Notes under the pieces: generated by a model
Told to the model about the DNA's origin: nothing
Seen by the model: only the letters and a program-made list of their open reading frames with translations
Databases searched by the model: none
Source: an uncultured Eubacterium sp.
GTDB taxonomy: Bacteria > Bacillota > Clostridia > Lachnospirales > CAG-274
Reading direction: 5' to 3'
Assembly (NCBI GenBank): GCA_900551755.1
Contig: URXK01000003.1
Coordinates: forward strand, 1-64,000
Length of the DNA: 64,000 nucleotides
Translations under genes and position numbers: made by a program
In this document: in pieces, positions 56,253 through 64,000 of the stretch
How positions within the stretch are numbered: position 1 is the stretch's first letter
Layout: each line of letters begins with the position of its first letter

Positions 56253-59200
56253 CTATAATTTGTCAAAGGCATTATACAGATTAATAGCACCATAACCCCA
56301 AATATTATTAGGCGTAATATCACCACTATACAAAGGTACAGCTCCTTGCATAATATATGACTTAATACTAATAGTGTTTAAGTTAAAATTATTAGCTCTA
56401 ACAATTCCCCATTCCAACAATAAAGCTGCAACTCCAGCAGATATTGAGGCACTAATACTAGTAGAATAATTAGTTGGAGCAACAAAATCCGGCTTTAATC
56501 TACCATCTCTTGTAGGTCCTCTACCTGATGAAGGTATCATTTTGTTGCTAATTGTGTCATATCCTCCAACACTCATTACATTAAAAGCTGTTGATGGTGT
56601 AACTAATGTTGTATTAACATTTGGTGATAAAAATTTTATATCACTAGCAAATTCAGTTATTGGCAACCAGCAATTTATTTTACCTAACACAGTATTGCCA
56701 TATACCCTAATTGTCCATATACCTGAAACAGCTTTATCTACATATATCATTGTAACCTGACTTGATGTTCTATATAAAGGAATTCTATATTCAACTCTTA
56801 CAGTTGTATCAGTTATATTTATTTTGTAGGTATTAATAAAATTATTTCTAGCTTCAATTCTGCCAATAGAATTGCCTAATGGTGGTATAATCGCAACATC
56901 AACCCTATCTGTTATATCACTCCATATCCATAAAGCAAAATTCTTTGTGTTTTGTCCTACATTTATTTCAACATCTTCATAGCCCTTATCCGAATTTATT
57001 TCAAAGGAAGTATGCCTACCACTCAAAGCCTCATTACCTGTTGCTGTGATAATAGATATGCCATTATTAATAGCAATTTGAGATAAATAAGACTCTAAAA
57101 TATTAAGTCCATCGTGACCACCTTGATTACTACCTATACCAATAACAATAGATGTAGGTTTCTTTGCTTCTGATGACTTTTTTAATATATAATCAATGGC
57201 TAACATTAAATCTGATGACTCAAAGGCTGGTATATTTTCGTCAATGCCAAGTTGCCTCTTATAATAATTTTTAGCATTTTTCAACTTAACAATAACAAAT
57301 TCAACATCGGGAGCGACTTTCTGTACAGCTTTTGCCATATTAGTCCCGTGTAATATATCACCTTCAATATTTATATTTCCTTCCGTTATTTCTTCTCTTG
57401 TATATTCCCTACCAAAGCAAACACTTTCAGATTGTTCATCATCATCTTGAACCCACATTGAATAAATCCTGCTATCACCATTTTCATATTTAAAAGCACT
57501 GTCATTAATATCTATTCCCGTATCAGCTATTCCAACAAGAACGCCATTTCCTCTATAGTCTGCTGGCAAATTTTGTACACTTATTAAATTATCCGGTATT
57601 GTATAATTTCTATTAATTAATCCAAGTATAATTGGAGTTGCACTTCTTATTCCACTACCAACTTGAGGATTAGTAAGTAAAAGTTCATAATTAGATGTTT
57701 TAATAAAAAGAACAATATAATTGCCGTATTCTAAAACACAAGTTGCCGTATCGGAATTAACTAAACGCCTATAGGTTTCATCACTTCTTTCAACAATAAG
57801 TGACACATAATCTTCTGATAATGCCTCATTACTTACATTCATAGCTGATATGCCTCCCAAATTATCGTAAATATTTTTAAAGCATAATCTTCCATATCCC
57901 CATTCTCTATTAGGATATTGTCTAGTTGTATCCCTTATGGCATATCTTCTAATAAGTGCCTTTATTCTTTCTCCATACATCTGACTATCATTTTTATTTA
58001 CTATTCCCCACTCCATTAATAATGCAGCTACGCCACTAACAAATGGTGCAGCAAAGCTAGTTCCTGTAAAAAAATCATATCCACCCGTATTAGATGCACT
58101 TCTTATATTTACAGCTGGTGCAACAACATCAGGTTTTGAAAAAACAACCTCTCTAGTATTTCCTCGTCCAGAAAAAGGAGCAATTGTATAATTGTTGGAA
58201 TTGTATCCTCCAACAGTTATGGCTCTAAATGCAGTTGAGGGAATAGTAAGTGTAGTATATATGTTTGGTGATAAAAAAATCGTATTTTCATCTACACCCT
58301 CACTTACTGGCAACCAAATATCATATTCTAAATTTTCATTTGTATCTATTACTAACTTCCATATACCACTATCAACAAAATTTTTACCAGTAAGAGTAAT
58401 AGTTATTTTTTCTTCAACTATATTAGGAGTTGGAATTTGAATATTAACTTCAATATTAGTATTTTGCAATATTTGACTATATAAAATATCTCTACCACTT
58501 AATACCGATGTTGTATCACCATTAGGTGATATAATTTCAATAGTTGCATTATATAAATAATTCTTCCACATTTCTAGTGAAACTGTTTTAATACTGTTAC
58601 CAACATTAAATTCAACTGTAGAATTTCCTTTACCACTATAATGATGAGATTTATCTCCTTCATTGCCACTTGCAACAACTATTGATGCCACATTATTTTC
58701 ACAAACCTCATCAATATATTGTTCAAATAAAGATTGCCCATTGTGAGAGCCAAAATTAGTGCCATAAGAAATATTTATTACAAAAGGCTTGTTAAGCTCT
58801 CTTGACTTATCTTCTATGAATTTTATTCCTTTCATAATATCATCACTAGAACCCCTGCCTATAGCAACAGCAATTATATCTGCACCATAGGCAATACCAC
58901 TACTACCAGCAGCTATACCAGCTACAGCTGTTCCGTGACCGTTAATATCACTAAAATCTATGCCTTGATTAATTTCTTCTTGATTATATACTCTATTTAA
59001 AGGAATATCCCATATATATATAATTCTATTGCCAAATTCTCTATGGTTATATGTTATTCCTGAATCTATAATTCCAACAATTACGCCCTTTCCACTCAAA
59101 CCTCCTACATTATTTCCTCCTATTGTAATGCAACTTTTTTCTTTGCTTTCTGCAAGCATTGGATATGTTTTTATAGGTATTTCATATTGTATAATATTTT

Positions 59201-59315
59201 CGTCATTTTTTACTATATTAATATCTGCATATATTATTGCAAAGTTTTCTGACAAAATTTCTAAAATATTATAATTTTGCGGAATTGTCTTATACTTAAC
59301 AATTAATGTATTCAA
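56253..59315 (-). CDS. Tandem subtilase-like protein, CspBA-like germination protease
   Basis: The 1020-residue protein fuses two S8 subtilase units, each with its own prodomain and no signal peptide. Domain 1 has an intact triad (Asp84 in IIDSG, His127 in GHGTAVAG, Ser420 in GTSFAAP) and oxyanion Asn218. Domain 2 keeps Asp598, His656, Asn761 and a Ser at about 953. Its serine loop reads STSISAS instead of GTSxAAP, and the stretch before it is about 17 residues shorter, so it may be inactive. The layout matches clostridial CspBA, whose active CspB half processes the pro-SleC cortex hydrolase. The start is TTG behind AGAGGTG. Confidence 0.85.
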   Translation of the reverse strand: MNTLIVKYKTIPQNYNILEILSENFAIIYADINIVKNDENIIQYEIPIKTYPMLAESKEKSCITIGGNNVGGLSGKGVIVGIIDSGITYNHREFGNRIIYIWDIPLNRVYNQEEINQGIDFSDINGHGTAVAGIAAGSSGIAYGADIIAVAIGRGSSDDIMKGIKFIEDKSRELNKPFVINISYGTNFGSHNGQSLFEQYIDEVCENNVASIVVASGNEGDKSHHYSGKGNSTVEFNVGNSIKTVSLEMWKNYLYNATIEIISPNGDTTSVLSGRDILYSQILQNTNIEVNIQIPTPNIVEEKITITLTGKNFVDSGIWKLVIDTNENLEYDIWLPVSEGVDENTIFLSPNIYTTLTIPSTAFRAITVGGYNSNNYTIAPFSGRGNTREVVFSKPDVVAPAVNIRSASNTGGYDFFTGTSFAAPFVSGVAALLMEWGIVNKNDSQMYGERIKALIRRYAIRDTTRQYPNREWGYGRLCFKNIYDNLGGISAMNVSNEALSEDYVSLIVERSDETYRRLVNSDTATCVLEYGNYIVLFIKTSNYELLLTNPQVGSGIRSATPIILGLINRNYTIPDNLISVQNLPADYRGNGVLVGIADTGIDINDSAFKYENGDSRIYSMWVQDDDEQSESVCFGREYTREEITEGNINIEGDILHGTNMAKAVQKVAPDVEFVIVKLKNAKNYYKRQLGIDENIPAFESSDLMLAIDYILKKSSEAKKPTSIVIGIGSNQGGHDGLNILESYLSQIAINNGISIITATGNEALSGRHTSFEINSDKGYEDVEINVGQNTKNFALWIWSDITDRVDVAIIPPLGNSIGRIEARNNFINTYKINITDTTVRVEYRIPLYRTSSQVTMIYVDKAVSGIWTIRVYGNTVLGKINCWLPITEFASDIKFLSPNVNTTLVTPSTAFNVMSVGGYDTISNKMIPSSGRGPTRDGRLKPDFVAPTNYSTSISASISAGVAALLLEWGIVRANNFNLNTISIKSYIMQGAVPLYSGDITPNNIWGYGAINLYNAFDKL

Positions 59316-59337
59316 AATATCACCTCTTAAAATTATA

Positions 59338-59365
59338 TTGACAAAGCAACATTTTATGATATAAT
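59338..59365 (+). promoter_or_regulatory. Promoter of the CLC gene
   Basis: A perfect TTGACA (59338-59343) is spaced 16 bases from a perfect TATAAT (59360-59365). Transcription would begin right at the 5' edge of the fluoride aptamer. Confidence 0.78.
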
Positions 59366-59370
59366 ACTTT

Positions 59371-59430
59371 TAGGGAATAAATGTCTCCCTTGACATTGTC
59401 TAAACCGCTATTACGCTGATGACTTCTGTG
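59371..59430 (+). promoter_or_regulatory. Fluoride riboswitch (crcB motif)
   Basis: The leader carries the motif's parts: an AGGGA/TCCCT pairing near the 5' end, AACCGC, and the highly conserved GCTGATGACTTCTG block. A terminator that reuses GCTGAT follows, and the downstream gene is a CLC protein, a classic fluoride exporter class. Fluoride binding should favour the aptamer fold and allow read-through. Confidence 0.88.
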
Positions 59431-59456
59431 ACTACACAGGGGTATCAGCTTTTTTT
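59415..59456 (+). terminator. Riboswitch-controlled terminator
   Basis: GCTGAT (59415-59420) pairs with ATCAGC (59444-59449), with an inner CTGTG/CACAG stem (59426-59430/59435-59439), followed by a run of seven T. The left arm is shared with the conserved aptamer core, giving a clear on/off switch. Confidence 0.82.
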
Positions 59457-59480
59457 ATTGTCATAAAGAAAGGAGTAACT

Positions 59481-60692
59481 ATGAAAAATAACACAATAAA
59501 AATATTTAAAAACTACAGTAATCTAATACTATTAGGCTTAGCAGCAATACCAATAGGCATTATAATAGGTATAATCGACACAATATTTGGTAAAATTTTA
59601 TTAAATATTACAGCTTTTAGAGATACATATCCTCTATATCTAATACCATTTTTAGCTATAGCTGGTGTAATCATTGTATATTGTTATCAGAAATTTGGTG
59701 GCAAAAGCAGTAAAGGAATGGGCTTAATTTTTGATGTTGGGCAAAAAAATGAAGACAATATACCCTTAAGACTAGTTCCACTTGTTATGGTAGGAACTTG
59801 GCTCACACATCTATTTGGCGGTAGTGCCGGTCGTGAAGGTGTTGCTGTGCAAATTGGTGCAACAATATCTCATTTTATTGGTAAAAGAATTAATATAAAA
59901 AATGCACCACATATATTCTTAATTACTGGTATGGCTGCTGGTTTTGCTGGTTTGTTTCAAACACCAATTGCCGCCGTATTTTTTGCAATAGAAGTAATAA
60001 TGGTTGGTAAAATTGAATATGAAGCTCTTGTACCAGCTTTAACTGCATCAATTACAGCAAGTAGCGTTTCAGCTTTATTAGGTCTTGAAAAGTTTACATT
60101 TTTACTAAACACAGATATAAATCTTGACATTAAAACATTTATTAAATTAATTTTATTGGGCTTAATATTTGGTATTGTTGGTGGAATGTTTGCTTGGTGC
60201 TTAAAAAAGGCTAAAGCAATTTCATCAAGTAAATTAAAAAATCCTATAATAAGAGTTGGAATAATGGGTATAGGTTTAAGTATATTATTTATTATTTTAT
60301 ATTGTGGCAGATATTCAGGACTTGGAACAAATTTAATCAACTTAAGTTTTAATAATGGAGTTATTTACAAATATGATTGGATATTAAAATTTATTCTTAC
60401 AATATTAACTTTAGCTGCTGGTTTTCAAGGTGGCGAAGTTACACCTTTATTTTCTATTGGAGCAAGTCTTGGTGTTGCTTTAGCAACTATATTTAATTTA
60501 CCAATAGAATTTGTTGCAGCCTTAGGATATGCAAGCGTATTTGGAAGTGCTACTAATACATTATTTGCTCCTATATTCATAGGTGCAGAAGTATTTGGTT
60601 ATAGTTATATGCCCTACTTTTTCATAGTATGTTCAATAGCTTATGCCTTTAATAAAAACAAATCTATATACTCACAAAAAATATTGAAATAA
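59481..60692 (+). CDS. eriC: CLC-family anion transporter, probable fluoride exporter
   Basis: The 403-residue CLC protein has the selectivity regions GSAGREGVAVQIG, with the gating Glu, and GFQGGEVTPLFSIGASLG. The fluoride riboswitch in its leader makes a CLC-F fluoride/proton antiporter the best call over a chloride channel. It lacks CBS domains and is shorter than chloride EriC proteins, as expected for CLC-F. An AAAGGAG site supports the ATG. Confidence 0.9.
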   Translation: MKNNTIKIFKNYSNLILLGLAAIPIGIIIGIIDTIFGKILLNITAFRDTYPLYLIPFLAIAGVIIVYCYQKFGGKSSKGMGLIFDVGQKNEDNIPLRLVPLVMVGTWLTHLFGGSAGREGVAVQIGATISHFIGKRINIKNAPHIFLITGMAAGFAGLFQTPIAAVFFAIEVIMVGKIEYEALVPALTASITASSVSALLGLEKFTFLLNTDINLDIKTFIKLILLGLIFGIVGGMFAWCLKKAKAISSSKLKNPIIRVGIMGIGLSILFIILYCGRYSGLGTNLINLSFNNGVIYKYDWILKFILTILTLAAGFQGGEVTPLFSIGASLGVALATIFNLPIEFVAALGYASVFGSATNTLFAPIFIGAEVFGYSYMPYFFIVCSIAYAFNKNKSIYSQKILK

Positions 60693-60696
60693 AATA

Positions 60697-60730
60697 AAGG
60701 GTGGTTATAATTGTTTGTATAACCACCCTT
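60697..60730. terminator. Bidirectional terminator between the CLC and isocitrate dehydrogenase genes
   Basis: A perfect 13-bp stem (AAGGGTGGTTATA / TATAACCACCCTT) lies between the two convergent stop codons at 60692 and 60745. Confidence 0.75.
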
Positions 60731-60744
60731 AAATATATTAAAAA

Positions 60745-61899
60745 TTATAAATTCTTGATTGTATCCATAATGTAATCAGCTAATTCAGCACTTGTACAGC
60801 CATCATCGTGACCTGTAATCTGAATTTTCTTTTCTGTCTGAGTACAAATATCAAGAGCCTTATCAAGCTTTTCAGCCTTGTCACCATAACCAATGTGAGC
60901 TAAAAGCATACTAGCAGCTCTAATGATTGAGCAAGGGTCAGCATACTTATCTCTACCTTCTTCAACCATTCTTGGAGCAGAACCGTGAATAGCCTCAAAC
61001 ATAGCATACTTCTTACCCATATTAATAGAACCAGCAGTACCAACACCACCCTGGAATTCAGCAGCTTCGTCAGTAATAATATCACCATAAAGGTTAGGAA
61101 GAACTACAACCTTAAAGCCTTGTCTTCTCTTAGGGTCAATTAACTTTGCAGTCATAATATCAATGTACCAGTCATCAGTTTCAATATCTGGATATTCCTT
61201 TGCAATTTCCTTAAATGTATTTAAGAACTTACCATCTGTTGTCTTAATAATATTAGCCTTAGTTACACAAGTAACCTTACCCTTATTATTCTTCTTAGCA
61301 TAGTCAAATGCTGCTCTAATAATTCTTTCTGTACCGTCAGTTGTTGCAACAGTAAAATCAAAAGCTAAATCATCATCAACTTCAAAACCCTTTGAACCTA
61401 AAGTATAAGAACCCTCTGTGTTTTCTCTGTAGAAAGTCCAGTCAATACCTTCCTCTGGAATTCTAACTGGTCTAACATTAGCAAAAAGGTCTAATTCCTT
61501 TCTCATAGCAACATTAGCAGACTCAATATTAACCTTATCACCAGCTCTTGGAGTAGTTGTAGGTCCCTTTAAGATAACAGGGCACTCCTTTAATTCAGCT
61601 AAAACATCATCAGGAATAGCCTTACCAGCCTTAATTCTGTTTTCAATAGTAAGACCATCAATTACCTTAAATTCTACCTTGCCAGAATTTACTTCATCAG
61701 CTAATAAGAATTCAAGAATTCTCTGAGCCTGAGCTGTAATAGCAGGACCAATGCCGTCACCACCACAAATACCAATTTTAATAACAGGTAACTTAGCAAA
61801 GTCAATAAAATCCTTATCAGCCTTCATCTTCTCTACTCTTGCAAGCTGTTCTTCAATTAACTTTCCAAATTTTTCCTTTGCTGCTTCAATTTTATTCAT
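60745..61899 (-). CDS. Isocitrate dehydrogenase of the isocitrate/isopropylmalate dehydrogenase family
   Basis: The 384-residue beta-decarboxylating dehydrogenase has CGGDGIGPAIT, the substrate-binding stretch with RKELDLFANVRPVR, FYRENTEGSYTLGSKG, and the cofactor region EAIHGSAPRM with YADPCSIIRA. It follows a citrate-synthase-like gene by 27 bases, which supports isocitrate to 2-oxoglutarate over isopropylmalate. Cofactor preference is probably NAD but is not proven here. No leu genes are near. Confidence 0.82.
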   Translation of the reverse strand: MNKIEAAKEKFGKLIEEQLARVEKMKADKDFIDFAKLPVIKIGICGGDGIGPAITAQAQRILEFLLADEVNSGKVEFKVIDGLTIENRIKAGKAIPDDVLAELKECPVILKGPTTTPRAGDKVNIESANVAMRKELDLFANVRPVRIPEEGIDWTFYRENTEGSYTLGSKGFEVDDDLAFDFTVATTDGTERIIRAAFDYAKKNNKGKVTCVTKANIIKTTDGKFLNTFKEIAKEYPDIETDDWYIDIMTAKLIDPKRRQGFKVVVLPNLYGDIITDEAAEFQGGVGTAGSINMGKKYAMFEAIHGSAPRMVEEGRDKYADPCSIIRAASMLLAHIGYGDKAEKLDKALDICTQTEKKIQITGHDDGCTSAELADYIMDTIKNL

Positions 61900-61926
61900 T
61901 TCAGTTTCTCCTTTATTGTATATTTA

Positions 61927-63312
61927 TTAATTATTGTTTGATTCATTAATATAATTTTCCATTTCAGTATTAGCAAGTTTAGCAAGCTCCATATCACTAA
62001 TCTGAGTTACTCTACCTTCCTCATACTGTTTGTCAACCCATTCCTTAATTTTAACTACAACTGGATGCTGTTTGCCAATTTTCTTGTCGCCTTCATATTT
62101 AAAGTAGCTATTTATCCAATGAGCAATACCAGCAAGACCTGATGTCTTACCAACAGCAATCTTAACAGGTCTTTTTAAGAGAAGGTCTGTGTTAAATATG
62201 TTATAAATTTCCTCGTTTTTAAGTATACCATCAGCGTGAATACCAGCTCTAGTAAGGTTGAAGTTATCTCCAACAAATGGTGTCATAGGAGGAATATCAT
62301 AACCGATTTCCTTACGATAATAATCAGCAAGTTCAGTAATAATAGTAGTATCCATACCATCAAGAGTACCTCTAAGCTGAGCATATTCAAACACCATAGC
62401 CTCAAGAGGAGTATTACCAGTTCTTTCACCTATACCAAATAAAGATGTATTAACACCACAACAACCATAAAGCCAAGCTGTTGTTGCGTTAGTAACAGCT
62501 CTATAAAAGTCGTTGTGTCCGTGCCATTCAAGCAAGTGATTAGGTACACCAGCATAATGGTGTAAACCATATATAATACCAGATACACTTCGAGGAAGAA
62601 CTGTACCTGGAGTATTAATACCATAACCCATAGTATCACAAGCTCTAATCTTAATTGGTACACCAGTTTCCTCATAAAGTTTCATAAGCTCTGATGCAAA
62701 TGGTACAACAAAGCCGTAAAAATCGGCTCTTGTAATATCTTCAAAATGGCATCTAGGCTTAATACCTGTTTCTATACATTGGCGTATAATTGAAAGATAA
62801 TGCTCCATTATCTCACTACGCTTCATATTCATTTTGTAGAAAATGTGATAGTCAGAACAACTAACAAGAATACCTGTTTCCTTAACACCTATAGACTTAA
62901 CAAGTTCAAAGTCCTTTTTGTTAGCTCTAATCCAAGTTGTAACCTCAGGAAATCTGTAGTCCATTTCAAGACATTTATATACAGCGTCCTGGTCTTTTTT
63001 AGAATAAACAAAAAATTCACTTTGCTTTATAATACCCTTTGGACCACCAAGTCTATGTAACTGTCTATAAATATGCTCAATTTGCTTAACAGTATATGGT
63101 TCTCTTGATTGCTGACCATCTCTAAAAGTTGTATCTGTTATCCAAATTTCATCTGGCACATCCATAGGCACAATTCTATGGTTAAAAGCTATCTTAGGTA
63201 CTTCATCATAGCTATACAAATTATCATATAAATTAGGCTTATCTACATCTTGCAAGGGATAAACCGATTCTCGTCTTTCAATAACATTTGTCTTTGGATT
63301 AAAAATAAACAC
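61927..63312 (-). CDS. Re-citrate synthase-like enzyme (homocitrate/isopropylmalate synthase superfamily)
   Basis: The 461-residue protein is a DRE-TIM barrel acyltransferase with TTFRDGQQ, the metal-binding HGHND, and GIGERTGNTPLE. The long N-terminal extension and absence of a leucine-binding LeuA C-terminal domain match the (Re)-citrate synthase group known from anaerobes such as Clostridium kluyveri. With isocitrate dehydrogenase downstream, it would feed 2-oxoglutarate/glutamate synthesis. The start is GTG behind GGAGG. A homocitrate or citramalate synthase role is the main alternative. Aconitase is not in the window. Confidence 0.72.
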   Translation of the reverse strand: MFIFNPKTNVIERRESVYPLQDVDKPNLYDNLYSYDEVPKIAFNHRIVPMDVPDEIWITDTTFRDGQQSREPYTVKQIEHIYRQLHRLGGPKGIIKQSEFFVYSKKDQDAVYKCLEMDYRFPEVTTWIRANKKDFELVKSIGVKETGILVSCSDYHIFYKMNMKRSEIMEHYLSIIRQCIETGIKPRCHFEDITRADFYGFVVPFASELMKLYEETGVPIKIRACDTMGYGINTPGTVLPRSVSGIIYGLHHYAGVPNHLLEWHGHNDFYRAVTNATTAWLYGCCGVNTSLFGIGERTGNTPLEAMVFEYAQLRGTLDGMDTTIITELADYYRKEIGYDIPPMTPFVGDNFNLTRAGIHADGILKNEEIYNIFNTDLLLKRPVKIAVGKTSGLAGIAHWINSYFKYEGDKKIGKQHPVVVKIKEWVDKQYEEGRVTQISDMELAKLANTEMENYINESNNN

Positions 63313-63336
63313 TCTGACTCCACCTCCATACCTTTA

Positions 63337-63364
63337 ATAATAACATATTTAAAATAATTGTCAA
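63337..63364 (-). promoter_or_regulatory. Promoter of the citrate synthase-like operon
   Basis: On the minus strand TTGACA (63359-63364) is spaced 16 bases from TATTAT (63337-63342), about 25 bases upstream of the GTG start. Confidence 0.6.
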
Positions 63365-63483
63365 CCTTTATATTAAAATTTTTGCATAATTTTTTTATTA
63401 AATTGCAAAAATTATTGTTTATATAAGATTTTTATTATATTTAACATATATTTTTGAATTTAAAATATTTTTTTCTTTCATTT

Positions 63484-63747
63484 TTACATTCCAATCATTT
63501 TTAATAACATTCTCATTTGCTGTTTTTCTCTATCATTCATATTTTCCATTAAAGCATTTATCATTGCTTGCCTTTCATCCTTTGTAAATGTTATACCCTT
63601 AGGCAATGACTGTACAAAAGCAATAATCATTGCAATTTTTTCATCTGAAGATTTATTTTTCATATTTTCATTAAGACTTAAAAAAGCCTTTTTTGTATTA
63701 TAATCAAGACAGTCAAATGCTCTATTTTCAAAAATATTGTTATTCAT
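63484..63747 (-). CDS. Small helical protein of unknown function
   Basis: This encodes 87 residues, probably all helical, with a Met- and Lys-rich second half (ERQAMINALMENMND). I do not recognise a family. The start overlaps the end of the upstream frame by 8 bases, so the two are translationally coupled and likely act together. Confidence 0.6.
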   Translation of the reverse strand: MNNNIFENRAFDCLDYNTKKAFLSLNENMKNKSSDEKIAMIIAFVQSLPKGITFTKDERQAMINALMENMNDREKQQMRMLLKMIGM

Positions 63748-64000
63748 TTACTCTTAAGCCCTCCACTAAATCAGTTATTTCCATTACTTTAACAAATACA
63801 TCAACCATTTTTTGTTTTCTTGTATCAAGTTCAGGTTTTATTGCTAATAACATTTTCTTTTTTATGCCATTATCTGGTGTGCCTGAAGCTGACATTACTC
63901 TAAAATTATTGACCAGTTTATCAATTTCCATTAACTTTACTATTAAGCCTAAATTCTTTTGATATGGCATATCAAGAAATGGTATGGCGTCCTTAATCTT
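63740..64000 (-). CDS. Helical protein of unknown function, 5' end outside the window
   Basis: The frame is open to the right edge; residues visible before the first internal Met read KIKDAIPFLD, so the true start is likely beyond 64000. The visible 86 residues are charged and helical (LVNNFRVMSASGTPDNGIKKK). No family is recognised. It overlaps the next small gene by 8 bases. Confidence 0.55.
   Translation of the reverse strand, partial: KIKDAIPFLDMPYQKNLGLIVKLMEIDKLVNNFRVMSASGTPDNGIKKKMLLAIKPELDTRKQKMVDVFVKVMEITDLVEGLRVNE

Overview
The window comes from an AT-rich, endospore-forming anaerobe of the Clostridia, most like a Lachnospirales-type gut bacterium. The evidence is a complete spoIIA-spoVA cluster, a GerA-type germinant receptor operon, an alpha/beta SASP gene, a Csp-type germination protease, oxygen-sensitive iron-sulfur serine dehydratase and a probable Re-type citrate synthase. 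Pectin/uronate genes (kdgK, kduI and a cytoplasmic GH28) suit a plant-fibre niche. No insertion sequence, prophage or CRISPR array was seen; this looks like ordinary chromosome. Many start codons were set by ribosome binding sites rather than by the longest open frame.

Layout. 1-3.1 kb: type IIA topoisomerase pair (parE-like partial, parC-like). 3.13-4.6 kb: a gene-free, very AT-rich stretch with a strong promoter (3191) and a strong terminator (3905-3951) bracketing about 0.7 kb of hairpin-rich sequence, a candidate large noncoding RNA. 4.6-6.7 kb: kdgK-kduI. 6.7-8.7 kb: ruvA-ruvB-small ORF under a promoter with a LexA-like box. 8.7-11.2 kb: PhoP/PhoR-type two-component system. 11.3-14.3 kb: germinant receptor operon with a short C subunit. 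14.4-18.2 kb: rarA, a GHL10 glycoside-hydrolase-like protein and uppP. 18.3-24.4 kb: metA, GH28, a small zinc-site membrane protein, sdaAB/sdaAA and a YkvI-type transporter. 24.6-28.7 kb: AI-2E family permease, CPBP protease, ECF S-component and M29 aminopeptidase.

28.7-35.2 kb: secreted transglutaminase with a dockerin-like tail, hisC, marR-MATE efflux, a decayed locus carrying an SLH fragment, and a Cu-amine-oxidase-N-domain surface protein. 35.4-37.1 kb: purH behind a ZTP riboswitch. 37.2-41.6 kb: spoIIAA-AB-sigF, a terminator, then spoVAA-AB-AC-AD-AE. 41.8-43.2 kb: lexA, a DEDDh exonuclease and tRNA-Arg(ACG). 43.4-48.6 kb: an unknown membrane-anchored protein, a secreted alpha/beta hydrolase, an XRE regulator, comEC and SASP. 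48.7-56.1 kb: hisZGDBHA-yitT-hisFIE, with a YitT-type membrane protein inside the histidine operon. 56.2-59.3 kb: a 1020-residue tandem subtilase resembling CspBA. 59.4-60.7 kb: a CLC channel/antiporter behind a fluoride riboswitch. 60.7-64 kb: isocitrate dehydrogenase, Re-citrate-synthase-like protein and two small unknown helical ORFs at the edge.

The most interesting items are the unassigned transcript-like element at 3.2-3.95 kb, whose -35 region is identical over 17 bases to that of the tRNA-Arg promoter in this window; the CspBA-like double protease, whose second domain has a shortened, altered serine loop; the dockerin-tailed transglutaminase; and several terminators placed directly against the ribosome binding site of the next gene (kdgK/kduI, uppP/gerA).
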